Below, one piece after another: positions 8,836 to 18,028 of a stretch of 64,000 bases of DNA. Source of the stretch: Paenibacillus anaericanus (lineage in GTDB: Bacteria; Bacillota; Bacilli; Paenibacillales; Paenibacillaceae); contig NZ_RZNY01000001.1 of assembly GCF_003994475.1 (NCBI RefSeq), positions 363,714 through 427,713 of the forward strand, read 5' to 3'. How positions within the stretch are numbered: the stretch's first letter is position 1; the number at the start of each line of letters is the position of its first letter. The notes below the pieces were generated by a model that was given only the letters and a program-made list of their open reading frames with translations, did not search any database and had not been told where the DNA came from. A program made the translations under genes and the position numbers.

Positions 8836-9582
8836 TCACTCCTCCATCAAAATATAATCGCGAATAATCAACGCAATACCATCCTCATTGTTGGATGCTG
8901 TAACAACATCTGCATTCTCCTTGAGTGTATCCTGAGCATTACCCATTGCTACGCCCAATCCAGCTGCTTGAATGACAGCCAGATCGTTCAAGCTATCACC
9001 GACTGCAATTACTTCAGACATATCGATTCCAAGTAACTCCTCGCATACCATACGTATACCACTCGCTTTATTAATTCCCTTAGGATTGATCTCCAAGTTA
9101 ACAGGGGATGAATTCGTGATCTCAAGCCCCCCCATATCCTGTAATTGCATCAGAACGTCGTGGCGAACCTCGTCATCCTCAATATGGTAGCCGAATTTGA
9201 TCCATTGGTTGCGGTCCAGCAAGGAATTATCCCAATTTTTCTCATTGTAGACTCCTTCTACAGCATAGGCCCAGAACCAAACCTTTTTCTCCTGAGCAAT
9301 ATTGTACATGGTTTCGATAATGCTTTTCTCAAACAATTCGCGATGGTACAACTCATGTGGTGTTTTCCATACTTCACTTCCATTTGCGGTTACCATCGGT
9401 GTTTTAAGTCCTAATTGATCACCAAAAGAAATAGCTTCATCAAATCCTCTACCTGTAGATAGACATACATGAACTCCCGCCGCCATGGCTTTGCGAATCC
9501 ACTTCTCCGTCTCTGGTGAAATTTGATGATCATCGGTCAGCAAGGTTCCGTCCATATCTAGTGCCAGTAATTTATATTTCAA
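8836..9582 (-). CDS. Cof-type HAD-IIB phosphatase
   Basis: A 248-residue cytoplasmic HAD-superfamily hydrolase of the Cof/IIB class. Motif I is LDMDGTLL at the N terminus (nucleophile Asp9), motif II is STGRG, and motif IV is VGDSLNDLAVI with the NxxGIA region after it. Family members dephosphorylate sugar phosphates or flavin intermediates; the substrate is not predictable. The start is TTG at 9580-9582 with GAGGAAG upstream. It heads a probable operon with the DUF456 gene. Confidence 0.88.
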   Translation of the reverse strand: MKYKLLALDMDGTLLTDDHQISPETEKWIRKAMAAGVHVCLSTGRGFDEAISFGDQLGLKTPMVTANGSEVWKTPHELYHRELFEKSIIETMYNIAQEKKVWFWAYAVEGVYNEKNWDNSLLDRNQWIKFGYHIEDDEVRHDVLMQLQDMGGLEITNSSPVNLEINPKGINKASGIRMVCEELLGIDMSEVIAVGDSLNDLAVIQAAGLGVAMGNAQDTLKENADVVTASNNEDGIALIIRDYILMEE

Positions 9583-9713
9583 TTGTCTTCCTCCATTTCA
9601 CTCTTATCCTTTGTTCTAATCTCTTCTCTAATTCATTCTTTTAAACAACACAACGTCATTTTATCATATTACCGTAGCACCAACAAAGACAGACTTATAA
9701 CATCAATCAAAAT

Positions 9714-9750
9714 GAAAAAGACTGCTGGGGAATTTCCATTCCTGCAGTCC
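9714..9750 (-). terminator. Terminator in the mntD to HAD-phosphatase interval
   Basis: The minus strand reads GACTGC, inner GGAA/TTCC pairs, GCAGTC and TTTTTC. It lies just downstream of mntD and ends the metal transporter operon. Confidence 0.75.
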
Positions 9751-9808
9751 TATATTCTAATAACTTAAATTGGTTATTTATTGTTTCCATACAGAAGCTG
9801 ATTGATGA

Positions 9809-10699
9809 TTAGTTAAGTGGCATAGGAACCCTCTTCAAACGACGACGCTTGGCGAATCTAGCTACAAGTCCATGCAAAGGCGAGAAAATAAACGCTAGGA
9901 GAAACAAGATACCTGCAACAGTAATCATAGAGCCTGCAATTGAAGTATCTATCCACTTAGCAGCATAATATCCTCCTGCTGAACAAAGCACACCAAGGAT
10001 CACACTATACACGAGCATTGTACTAAGCCGGTCGGTAAGTAAGTACGCAGTAGAAGCGGGCACAATGAGCATACCTACAACAAGGATAGCGCCTACGCTC
10101 TCGAAAGATGCCACTGTAGATAATGATACAAGTCCCATCAATAAATAATGAAATAGAGCCACAGGAATACCAACAGCCGCAGCCAGCGCTGGATCGAAGG
10201 CACACAGTTTGAATTGTTTATAGAACAAACCAACCGCAGCAAGAACCACAAGCAGGGTTCCGCCCAACATCCACACAGCAGCAGGTCCCATATCGTATCC
10301 ATTCAAAATTAATGTATCCCATTGTACGTAGGCAATTTCCCCGAATAGAACACAGTCCAGATCCAGGTCAATGTTGGATGCATTTCTGCTGATTAGAATA
10401 ACGCCTATTGCAAATAACGCTGTGAAGACAATCCCAATTGAAGCGTCTCCTTGAAGTCCTCCACGTTGAAGAAGTTGGATGAGAAACACCGTGATTAATC
10501 CAAATACCGAAGCCCCTAACAGCATCAAGAAAGAATCACGAGAACCACTTATTAGAAAGGCAATCGCAATCCCTGGGAGCACTGAATGGCTTATTGCATC
10601 TCCGATCAGTGCCATTTTTCGTAAAATAAGAAAACAACCTAGTATCCCACAACTAGCTGCTACTAACGAACCAGTAAGTATGATCCAGAAATCACCCAT
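9809..10699 (-). CDS. mntD: Manganese/zinc ABC transporter permease (MntD-like)
   Basis: A 296-residue polytopic ABC-3 family permease with about eight membrane segments. The conserved GDAISHSVLPGIAIAF block lies near residue 34, and VAFxxSVGAILVVGMLIVPA-type sequence follows in the C-terminal half. It is the second of two permeases, and its ATG overlaps the stop of mntC (TAATG), so translational coupling is likely. The pair forms the membrane channel used by the ATPase and lipoprotein encoded upstream. Mn versus Zn specificity is inferred from the operon and its MntR-like boxes. Confidence 0.85.
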   Translation of the reverse strand: MGDFWIILTGSLVAASCGILGCFLILRKMALIGDAISHSVLPGIAIAFLISGSRDSFLMLLGASVFGLITVFLIQLLQRGGLQGDASIGIVFTALFAIGVILISRNASNIDLDLDCVLFGEIAYVQWDTLILNGYDMGPAAVWMLGGTLLVVLAAVGLFYKQFKLCAFDPALAAAVGIPVALFHYLLMGLVSLSTVASFESVGAILVVGMLIVPASTAYLLTDRLSTMLVYSVILGVLCSAGGYYAAKWIDTSIAGSMITVAGILFLLAFIFSPLHGLVARFAKRRRLKRVPMPLN

Positions 10700-11661
10700 T
10701 ACTCCGTGCTCCTTTCTACTGCCGCTGTTCTCTGAAGGACTGCATGGGTTCCAACGGATTCAATATTAGGCTGGATTACTCTCCGATTACGAACACGCTG
10801 AATCCATTTAGCAATCAGCCCTCTCCCTGGAGCACATACTGCCGAGACAAAAAAGATAGACGTAGATGACAAAACGGTCACAGGTCCTGTCGGCAAATTG
10901 GATAGAGTTGAACTAATTAGCGTACCAATTACGCCTGACAGTGCCCCAAATAACCCGGCTAATATAACCATAACCCCTAGTGCATCGCTCCAATAGCGAG
11001 CAGCAACAGCGGGAGTAATTAACAGCGCAGCTACCAAGACAACTCCGACTGCCTGTATACCGACGACCACGGCTACAACAGTCATTAATAGCAGAAGTTG
11101 CTCTAGGACTGCCACCTTCAGCCCCATTCCCCTAGCAAATCCAGGATCGAAGCTTACCAATTTGAACTCTTTAAACAGTAACGCACAAATTAAAATCAGT
11201 AGCAACGAGACAGTGCCCATAAGATAAACATCTGACAGCATCATCGAGGCAGCCTGACCGAACATATATTTATCAAGTCCACTTTGGTTTCCGTTTCCGC
11301 TGTGCTGAATTTTAGTCATAAGAACAACTCCGACTCCGAAGAATACGGAAAGTGTAATTCCTAAAGCAGCATCTTGTTTTATCCGCGAGAAAGAAGTGAT
11401 GATATGAATCCCTAATGTTGCAATCATACCGGAGATAATAGCACCTATCATAAATAAACCCATTGATTTGACCCCACTAAGCATGAAGGCGATGCAAATG
11501 CCTGGTAAGGCAGCATGCGCCAACGTATCCCCAAGCAAACTCTGTTTGCGCAATACAGTAAACGAACCAATTACGCCGCTCCCCAGTCCTAATAGAAGAG
11601 AGCCCATTAATATCCATCTCATATTGGGATCGGTGAACCAACTTATCAATGTCGGTATCAT
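10699..11661 (-). CDS. mntC: Manganese/zinc ABC transporter permease (MntC-like)
   Basis: A 320-residue ABC-3 family permease paralogous to the downstream gene, with the equivalent GDTLAHAALPGICIAFMLSG block near residue 43 and a VGIQAVGVVLVAALLITPA segment. A polar C-terminal tail of about 30 residues is likely cytoplasmic. Its start overlaps the end of mntB within one nucleotide. Together with MntD it makes the heterodimeric transmembrane pathway. Confidence 0.87.
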   Translation of the reverse strand: MIPTLISWFTDPNMRWILMGSLLLGLGSGVIGSFTVLRKQSLLGDTLAHAALPGICIAFMLSGVKSMGLFMIGAIISGMIATLGIHIITSFSRIKQDAALGITLSVFFGVGVVLMTKIQHSGNGNQSGLDKYMFGQAASMMLSDVYLMGTVSLLLILICALLFKEFKLVSFDPGFARGMGLKVAVLEQLLLLMTVVAVVVGIQAVGVVLVAALLITPAVAARYWSDALGVMVILAGLFGALSGVIGTLISSTLSNLPTGPVTVLSSTSIFFVSAVCAPGRGLIAKWIQRVRNRRVIQPNIESVGTHAVLQRTAAVERSTE

Positions 11662-11662
11662 A

Positions 11663-12427
11663 TCACTGCACCGTCCCTACCGGTACGGTAACAAAATCTT
11701 GAAGTAAAGCTAATCGCCCCCCATACGTTTTCTGCAGATTTTCCGGTGTAAATGTCACTTCGGTTGGGCCCTCAGCAACCAAATCTCCGTTTAACAATAT
11801 GACATGATCAAAATACTCACGTACCGTAGAGAGATCATGGTGAACAACCAGCACTGTCTTACCTTGATTCTTCAAATCATGCAGAAGCTGAATGATCGCC
11901 TTCTCTGTCGTAGCATCCACTCCAGCAAATGGTTCATCCATGAAATAGAGGTTCGCATTTTGTGCAAGTGCTCTTGCCAAGAATACACGTTGCTGCTGAC
12001 CGCCTGATAGTTGACTGATTTGTCGTCCTGCATAATCCTTCATACCTACCTTATCCAAACATTCTGTTGCGAGCTTTCGCTCGGATGCCCCTGGACGTCT
12101 GAACCATCCCAAATGTCCATACCTCCCCATCATCACAACATCCAAAGCATTGGTAGGGAAGTCCCAATCCACGGATTCACGCTGTGGTACATATCCAACA
12201 TTTTTCCGTTGCTCTCGATAAGAACCACCATATATTTTCACTTCGCCGTCTACTATTGGAATTAATCCAAGTACAGCCTTCAGAAGAGTAGACTTTCCAG
12301 CTCCATTTGGGCCGAGGATACCTATGAGTTTCCCTGACGGAATTACAAAAGAAACAGCGTTCAGTACAGGCTTTTTCTGATAAGCAACTGTTAAATTGTT
12401 AACTTGTAGCGGATTTGAGTTCAGCAT
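11663..12427 (-). CDS. mntB: Manganese/zinc ABC transporter ATP-binding protein (MntB-like)
   Basis: A 254-residue cytoplasmic ATPase. Walker A is GPNGAGKST near residue 38; the signature is LSGGQQQR; Walker B is YFMDEPFAGVDATTE with the H-loop in VVHHDLSTV. The sequence is of the ABC-3 metal uptake subgroup (close to MntB/ZnuC/TroB). RBS GAGAGGAG lies upstream. It sits between the lipoprotein gene (39 nt upstream) and the permeases. Confidence 0.9.
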   Translation of the reverse strand: MLNSNPLQVNNLTVAYQKKPVLNAVSFVIPSGKLIGILGPNGAGKSTLLKAVLGLIPIVDGEVKIYGGSYREQRKNVGYVPQRESVDWDFPTNALDVVMMGRYGHLGWFRRPGASERKLATECLDKVGMKDYAGRQISQLSGGQQQRVFLARALAQNANLYFMDEPFAGVDATTEKAIIQLLHDLKNQGKTVLVVHHDLSTVREYFDHVILLNGDLVAEGPTEVTFTPENLQKTYGGRLALLQDFVTVPVGTVQ

Positions 12428-12465
12428 TTTAATTCTCCTCTCCTGTAGAAAAAACTACCTATCCT

Positions 12466-13443
12466 TTATTTCAGTGCATCTACGATCGTGTTTACGTTAT
12501 GTCGTACCATTTCGATGTAGGTATCCGCATCTGATCCAGGCTCTCCCATTGAGTCCGAATATAATTCTCCCCCAATGTTAACCGAATGTCCTTTCTCCTT
12601 CGCCCCTGCGATGACTGCTTCCATTGACTTCGTTGGAATACTGGACTCCACGAATACCGCTTTAATTTTATTCTCTACAAGAAAATCACGTAACTTACTT
12701 ACATCTTTTGATCCATATTCAGATGCGGTACTTATCCCCTGTAGACCCATTACTTTCATTCCATAAGCTTCGCCGAAATATCCAAACGCGTCATGAGCAG
12801 TTACTAATATTCGATCATTTTCTGGAATTTCCAGAATTCTATCTTTAACCTCAGCATCTAGTTCCGTTAATTTGTTAATGTAAGTCTCTGCATTTTTCTT
12901 ATATTGTTCAGCATTTGTTGGATCATATTGCACCAACGCATCATAAATCGTTTCAGTAGCCGAAATCCAGTGCTTAACGTCAAACCAAATGTGAGGATCA
13001 TATTGAGACCCGCCCGCATCCTTTCCAGATCTCAGAACAGCACGATCTATATCCTTTGAAACAGCGACAGTTAATTTTTTATTTTCCATTTTTTCTAAAA
13101 TTTCTGTCATCTTACCTTCTAAATGTAATCCGCCGTAGAAAATAACCTCCGCGTCTTCAAGTCTCTTCATATCTCCTTGTGACGCTTTATATAAATGAGG
13201 GTCTACTCCTGGTCCCATCAATCCAGTTACGACTACTTCTGTTCCACCGACTTCTTGAACGATGTCGGAGATCATTCCTATCGTTGTAACCACTTGGATA
13301 GGTGAACCACCACTAGCCCTTTCAACCCGATTCATCTCTCCATCAACTCTTGAACATGCTGATATAATAATTAACACTAGAACACCTATTGTCATCTTCG
13401 CTCTTTGTAACGGGCTCTTCTTAACTTCCAACTGCTTTCCCAT
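12466..13443 (-). CDS. mntA: Metal-binding lipoprotein of the Mn/Zn ABC transporter (MntA-like)
   Basis: A 325-residue cluster A-I (TroA/PsaA/MntA) solute-binding protein. A signal peptide ends in a lipobox with the lipidated Cys at residue 30 (IISAC). Predicted metal ligands by alignment with TroA are H83 (DPHLY), H151 (DPHIWFD), H217 (TAHDAF) and D297 (YSDSMG): three His and one Asp, as in TroA, rather than the His2-Glu-Asp of PsaA. It is the first gene of a four-gene operon with MntR-like sites at the promoter, which favours manganese. Confidence 0.87.
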   Translation of the reverse strand: MGKQLEVKKSPLQRAKMTIGVLVLIIISACSRVDGEMNRVERASGGSPIQVVTTIGMISDIVQEVGGTEVVVTGLMGPGVDPHLYKASQGDMKRLEDAEVIFYGGLHLEGKMTEILEKMENKKLTVAVSKDIDRAVLRSGKDAGGSQYDPHIWFDVKHWISATETIYDALVQYDPTNAEQYKKNAETYINKLTELDAEVKDRILEIPENDRILVTAHDAFGYFGEAYGMKVMGLQGISTASEYGSKDVSKLRDFLVENKIKAVFVESSIPTKSMEAVIAGAKEKGHSVNIGGELYSDSMGEPGSDADTYIEMVRHNVNTIVDALK

Positions 13444-13493
13444 TTTACTTCCCCTCCCATTTGATGTTGGTTTTTGTTGTACGTACGAACAAT

Positions 13494-13549
13494 TGTTTCC
13501 CTAGGTATCATATGTTGTATATACTTAAAAATGTTTCCCTAGTGCAAAT
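13494..13549 (-). promoter_or_regulatory. mntA promoter with two MntR-like operator boxes
   Basis: On the minus strand TTTGCACTAGGGAAACAT (13531-13549) and CCTAGGGAAACAATT (about 13491-13506) repeat the core CTAGGGAAACA 38 bp apart and resemble the Bacillus MntR site TTTGCCTTAAGGAAAC. The upstream box overlaps a -35 TTGCAC (13542-13547); TATATA at 13518-13523 is an 18-bp-spaced -10; the second box covers the likely start point. Binding would repress when Mn is replete. Confidence 0.7.
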
Positions 13550-13567
13550 CTTAACTCAAGAGGATAC

Positions 13568-13604
13568 AAAAAGGCAAGAGGAATTTACCCTCTTGCCTAA
13601 AAAT
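13568..13604 (-). terminator. Terminator of the downstream pbp copy
   Basis: On the minus strand GGCAAGAGG and CCTCTTGCC flank a 7-nt loop, with A/T runs on both sides (TTTTTG after). It could act in both directions. It closely resembles the terminator of the other pbp copy. Confidence 0.85.
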
Positions 13605-13631
13605 GATTTTAATCGACTCATCCCAATTCCA

Positions 13632-15692
13632 TCATTCCGTCGTATCGGACTTACCTTTATTATCTACATCTACGTCTGTGTTATCTTTCGGTAGTAAATT
13701 CTTCTTCGGCACTCCATTCAGACCGTACTCCCAATCATACGCATCAAAAATTTTGCGGGCTACTGGCGCGGCACTGGAAGCACCAAACCCACCCTCGGGA
13801 ATGACAACTGCGACAGCCAATTTAGGTTTATCACGTGGAGCAAATGCGATAAATACACCATTATCTATATTTTTTCCTTTGAAGGTCTGCTCCGATGTTC
13901 CTGTCTTGCGGGCATAATCGTATGGAAAACCATCAAAAGTTTGGTTTATCTTAGTTTCCATTCCACCAATAACTGTATCCCAATAAGTATCACTAAAGTA
14001 GATTTCATTTAGAACTTTCGGCTCTATTTCTTCTATAATATTTCCCTGTTCATCTGTAATTTTACTAACCAGATGCGGTTCCATCCGTTTACCTCTACTT
14101 GCTAAGGTCGCCGTATACTGAGCAAGCTGCATCGCAGTATACTTGCCTTGTTGTCCGAACGACGCAAGGGCTAAGCGAGTAAGTGCGGTCTCGGATTCAG
14201 TGAAATATTCCAATTTACCTCTAAACTCATTTGGTAAATCTACCCCTGTAACTACACCTAACCCAAATTCCTTCATGTATTTATGCCATAAGTCTATACC
14301 TTTGGCGCCATCTCTCTTATATAACTTCTCTCCAACCATATCCACCATAAAGGTGTTTGATGATTTACGAATGGCATCAATCGGTCTAAGTGAGCCGTAT
14401 GGATGGCTACCTGAGTTACGTACACTAGCAGAGTCGTTTTTCCCAAAATAAGCGATTCCTCGGTCATTATAGGTAGTTGTAGTTGTAAACAACCCCTCAT
14501 TCAACCCAACAAGCACTGATAATGGTTTAATCGTTGAGCCTAACAAGACGGTCGATTCAAAATTATGTCCAGACCTTCCCGAGCTAAACGGTGTAATCGT
14601 CCCGTTCTGGTAGTTGGTTTCAATTTTCTTATACTCCTCGTTCGAAACGCTCCCCGTTTGCCATATATTTGTGTCATAATCAGGCATACTCGCCATAGCA
14701 ATCACTTTCCCCGTATCCACTTCCATCGCTACTGCATATCCAGTTTTGGCATCAGGATGGGCCTTACCCGATACTGGGTTGCCCTGGAGCCAGTCAAGTT
14801 GATACATAATTGCTGCTTCTGCAGCAAGTTGCACCTTTTTGTTGAGTGTTATATGTATGTCATAGCCCTTTTCTGGAGGAGTTACTTCGGGAATTCCAAT
14901 TACCATATTTCGTGGATCAATCTCGACGCTCTTATATCCATTTTTGCCACGAAGGATGTCCTGATAATACAATTCCAGTCCATCGTATCCAACCGTTTCG
15001 GTTTCTGTATAATGCAGGGATGGAACCGTTTCCTTTTGTGCTCGGATCTCTTTATAATAAGGTAGGCTGGTTGAAGCATTTTCATATTTTCTTATATAGC
15101 CAACGGTCTGTACGGCCACAGTATCTTTATCATAATGTCGAATACTCTCTTCTACGACGTCTATACCAGGAAATTGATCCTTCCGCTCCAAGAAATAAGC
15201 CATCTCTTCTTTGGATAAATCGAGTTTTATCCGACGAGGTGAAAATCCACCATTCTGTCTATAATCAATATCCATAGCGTCAATGATTTCTTTCAAGGTT
15301 AATGCTACTCCATTCGGATCACCTTTCTCATCAAAAACCTTCTTCAATTTCTCAGCAAGAGCTGTGGCCTCTGCTCGATCCTCCACCTTACTGTAGTCCT
15401 TCTGTAAAGTTATATATAGTGATTGGATCGGAGTAGAATAAGCTAATTTCTCACCTCCGTCAGCAATAATTGAGCCTCTTGAAGGAGGAAGTGGCACTTC
15501 TTTTAACCTCATACTGGTTTCCTGCTGTGAAAGACTTGGCCCCTCAACAAATTGTAGAACTGCTAGTCGTACAATAATGACGGTAAAAATAACAAATATA
15601 CTAAAGAAAAATATATTCAGTCGAATATTAAAATGGCGCTGCATCGCACGCTCTTGTTCACCCTGATCTTCTTCAGAAAATATATTTTTCAT
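13632..15692 (-). CDS. Class B penicillin-binding protein, downstream tandem copy
   Basis: A 686-residue monofunctional D,D-transpeptidase of the PBP2 type, which cross-links peptidoglycan outside the membrane. A single N-terminal membrane anchor lies near residues 27-48, then a dimerisation domain, then the transpeptidase with S386-x-x-K389 (STIK), S444-S-N446 and K596-T-G598. As I recall, Bacillus PbpA and PbpH are of similar size (about 700) and jointly shape the rod. It is a close paralog of the gene immediately upstream over its entire length. The C-terminal tail is charged and ends NKGKSDTTE. Confidence 0.93.
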   Translation of the reverse strand: MKNIFSEEDQGEQERAMQRHFNIRLNIFFFSIFVIFTVIIVRLAVLQFVEGPSLSQQETSMRLKEVPLPPSRGSIIADGGEKLAYSTPIQSLYITLQKDYSKVEDRAEATALAEKLKKVFDEKGDPNGVALTLKEIIDAMDIDYRQNGGFSPRRIKLDLSKEEMAYFLERKDQFPGIDVVEESIRHYDKDTVAVQTVGYIRKYENASTSLPYYKEIRAQKETVPSLHYTETETVGYDGLELYYQDILRGKNGYKSVEIDPRNMVIGIPEVTPPEKGYDIHITLNKKVQLAAEAAIMYQLDWLQGNPVSGKAHPDAKTGYAVAMEVDTGKVIAMASMPDYDTNIWQTGSVSNEEYKKIETNYQNGTITPFSSGRSGHNFESTVLLGSTIKPLSVLVGLNEGLFTTTTTYNDRGIAYFGKNDSASVRNSGSHPYGSLRPIDAIRKSSNTFMVDMVGEKLYKRDGAKGIDLWHKYMKEFGLGVVTGVDLPNEFRGKLEYFTESETALTRLALASFGQQGKYTAMQLAQYTATLASRGKRMEPHLVSKITDEQGNIIEEIEPKVLNEIYFSDTYWDTVIGGMETKINQTFDGFPYDYARKTGTSEQTFKGKNIDNGVFIAFAPRDKPKLAVAVVIPEGGFGASSAAPVARKIFDAYDWEYGLNGVPKKNLLPKDNTDVDVDNKGKSDTTE

Positions 15693-15812
15693 ATCCAGTA
15701 CACCTCATTCCTACTCATCACAACCTTATATGAGCACAACGTAATACACTTTTGTAAAGTTACACTCTTCTGGAAATTTATATAATGTTTTTCGTGGTTT
15801 ATGTCTACACAC

Positions 15813-15845
15813 AAAAAAAGCAAGAGGTTACTTACCCTCCTGCTT
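15813..15845 (-). terminator. Terminator of the upstream pbp copy
   Basis: On the minus strand GCAGGAGGGTAAGTAACCTCTTGC is followed by TTTTTTTG. Its loop and stem match the terminator at 13568-13604 in layout and most bases. Confidence 0.85.
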
Positions 15846-15908
15846 AAAATAATAATTATTCAATTTATAGCAAATATATTACTCCGTCGTATCGGATTTC
15901 CCTTTATT

Positions 15909-17936
15909 TTATTCACCTACGACTGTGGTATCTTTCTGTTGCAAAGTTTTCTTTGGTACTCCATCTAGACCGTATTCTTGATCATATGCATCAAAGATTT
16001 TACGGGCTACCGGCGCAGCGCTGTAAGCACCAAATCCACCCTCTGGAATAACAACGGCGACAGCGAGTTTCGGATTATCACGTGGAGCAAATGCGATAAA
16101 CACCCCGTTATCTCTGTTCGCACCATCCCCCCATTGCTCTGAAGTTCCCGTTTTACGAGCAAAGTCGTATGGGAAACCACTAAAAGCATTGTTTACACTA
16201 GTTGACATTCCACTGATGACTTCCTTCCAATAGGATTCATCAAATTTAATTTCATCCAGCATTTTGGGTTCAATTTCCTCGATAACATTTCCATCCGCAT
16301 CGGTAATTTTCTTAACTAGTTGCGGTTGCATTCTCTTCCCATGACTTGCAATTGTCGCTGTATATTGAGCAAGCTGCAAGGTCGTATATTTCCCTTGTTG
16401 ACCGAACGATGCATATGCCAATCGGGAAAGCGCAGTTTCTTTCTCATTCGTATATTCCAGTTTACCTAGATATTCATTCGGAAGGTCTACTCCAGTGGAT
16501 ACACCCAGTCCAAAAGCCTTCATATATTCATCCCATTTATCAATACCCTTGGATCCATATTTGTTCCACAGCTTTTCACCTACCATATCCACCATAAAGG
16601 CATTGGAGGAATGAAGAATGGCCTTTGCTGGATCAAGACCACCGTATACATGACTACCTGAGTTTCGAACACTAGCAGAGTCGTTCTTTCCGAAATACGC
16701 AATCCCTCGGTCATTATAGATGGTTGAAGTTGTAAATAACCCCTCGTTCAAGCCGATAAGAACCGATAATGGTTTGATCGTAGACCCGAGCAAAATGGTC
16801 GATTCAAAATTATGTCCCGAACGCCCCGAGCTAAACGGTGTGATCGTCCCATTTTGATAGTTGGTTTCGATTTTCTTATAGTCCTCGCTCGATACGCTCC
16901 CCGTCTGCCAAATATTTGTATCATAATCAGGCATACTCGCCATCGCAACCACTTTCCCGGTATCCACTTCCATCGCTACCGCATAACCGGTTAGTGCTTT
17001 AGGATGTGTCTTACCAGACACAGGATTCTTATGAACCCAATCAAGCTGGTACGTTATCGCTTCTTCCGCAGCAATTTGTACCGTTTTATTAATTGATGTG
17101 TGAATGTCATAGCCCTTTTCAGGAGGCGTTACTTCCGGAATCCCGGTAGCCATATTTCGTGGATCAATCGCGACGCTCTTATATCCATTCTTGCCACGAA
17201 GGACATCCTGATAGTAAAGTTCCAGGCCGTCGTACCCAACATCTTCAGCTTCTGTGTACTGTAGAGCAGGGTCTGTTTGTTCTTGTGCGCGTAAATTCTT
17301 ATAATATTCTAAACTTGTTGAAGCATTTTTGTACTTTTTTATATAACCTACGGTTTGTACAGCCACCGTATCTTTATCATAATGCCGAACACTTTCTTCT
17401 ACGACCTCTATGCCCGGAAATTGATCTTTCCGTTCCAAGAAATACGCCACTTCTGCATCTGATAAATCAAGCTTAATTCTACGAGGTGAAAATCCACCAT
17501 TCTGTCTATAATCAATATCCATTGCTTCGATAATTTTGTCCAAGGTAAGAGGTGTTGCATCTGGATCTCCATTTTCATCAAAAACCTTCTTCAATTTCTC
17601 GGCAAGAGCCGTAGCCTCTGGTCGATTCTCCGCTTTACTATAGTCCTTCTGCAGCGTAATATACAACGATTGTACAGGCGTGGAATATGCCAGTTTCTCG
17701 CCCCCGTCAGCGATAATAGAACCTCTTGTCGGAGGAAGTGGTACATCCTTTACCCTCATACTGGTCTCTTGTTGTGAAAGGCTTGGCCCTTCAACAAATT
17801 GTAAAATTGCAAGTCTTACGATAATGACCGTAAATATGGCAAATGCACTAAAGAAAAACATATTTAGACGAATATTAAAATGACGCTGCATCGCAATTTC
17901 TTGTTCGCGTTGATCGTCAGAATAGACATTTTTCAT
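15909..17936 (-). CDS. Class B penicillin-binding protein, upstream tandem copy
   Basis: A 675-residue PBP2-type transpeptidase, collinear with its downstream neighbour. Membrane anchor near residues 26-48; active-site motifs S385-TI-K388, S443-S-N445 and KTG at 595-597 are all intact, so it should be active. It ends VVGE-TAA, but the next nine codons, still in frame, encode NKGKSDTTE followed by a second stop: exactly the C terminus of the other copy. The gene has therefore lost its tail by a recent stop or small indel. Functional redundancy with the neighbour is an inference. Confidence 0.93.
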   Translation of the reverse strand: MKNVYSDDQREQEIAMQRHFNIRLNMFFFSAFAIFTVIIVRLAILQFVEGPSLSQQETSMRVKDVPLPPTRGSIIADGGEKLAYSTPVQSLYITLQKDYSKAENRPEATALAEKLKKVFDENGDPDATPLTLDKIIEAMDIDYRQNGGFSPRRIKLDLSDAEVAYFLERKDQFPGIEVVEESVRHYDKDTVAVQTVGYIKKYKNASTSLEYYKNLRAQEQTDPALQYTEAEDVGYDGLELYYQDVLRGKNGYKSVAIDPRNMATGIPEVTPPEKGYDIHTSINKTVQIAAEEAITYQLDWVHKNPVSGKTHPKALTGYAVAMEVDTGKVVAMASMPDYDTNIWQTGSVSSEDYKKIETNYQNGTITPFSSGRSGHNFESTILLGSTIKPLSVLIGLNEGLFTTSTIYNDRGIAYFGKNDSASVRNSGSHVYGGLDPAKAILHSSNAFMVDMVGEKLWNKYGSKGIDKWDEYMKAFGLGVSTGVDLPNEYLGKLEYTNEKETALSRLAYASFGQQGKYTTLQLAQYTATIASHGKRMQPQLVKKITDADGNVIEEIEPKMLDEIKFDESYWKEVISGMSTSVNNAFSGFPYDFARKTGTSEQWGDGANRDNGVFIAFAPRDNPKLAVAVVIPEGGFGAYSAAPVARKIFDAYDQEYGLDGVPKKTLQQKDTTVVGE

Positions 17937-18028
17937 TTTATTTCTCCCACTTTCATTCCTACTAAGTCACACTATTCATATTAGCATAACGTACTAACGT
18001 CTTGCGAAGTTACACTCTTTTTGGACTT

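Larger units (their letters stand above)
13632..17936 (-). repeat. Tandem duplication of a pbp gene
   Basis: Two adjacent same-strand genes are collinear with almost no indels, sharing long identical blocks (for example GGEKLAYSTP, DIDYRQNGGFSPRR, KNDSASVRNSGSH) and similar terminators. This is one gene duplicated together with its 3' flank. Confidence 0.9.
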
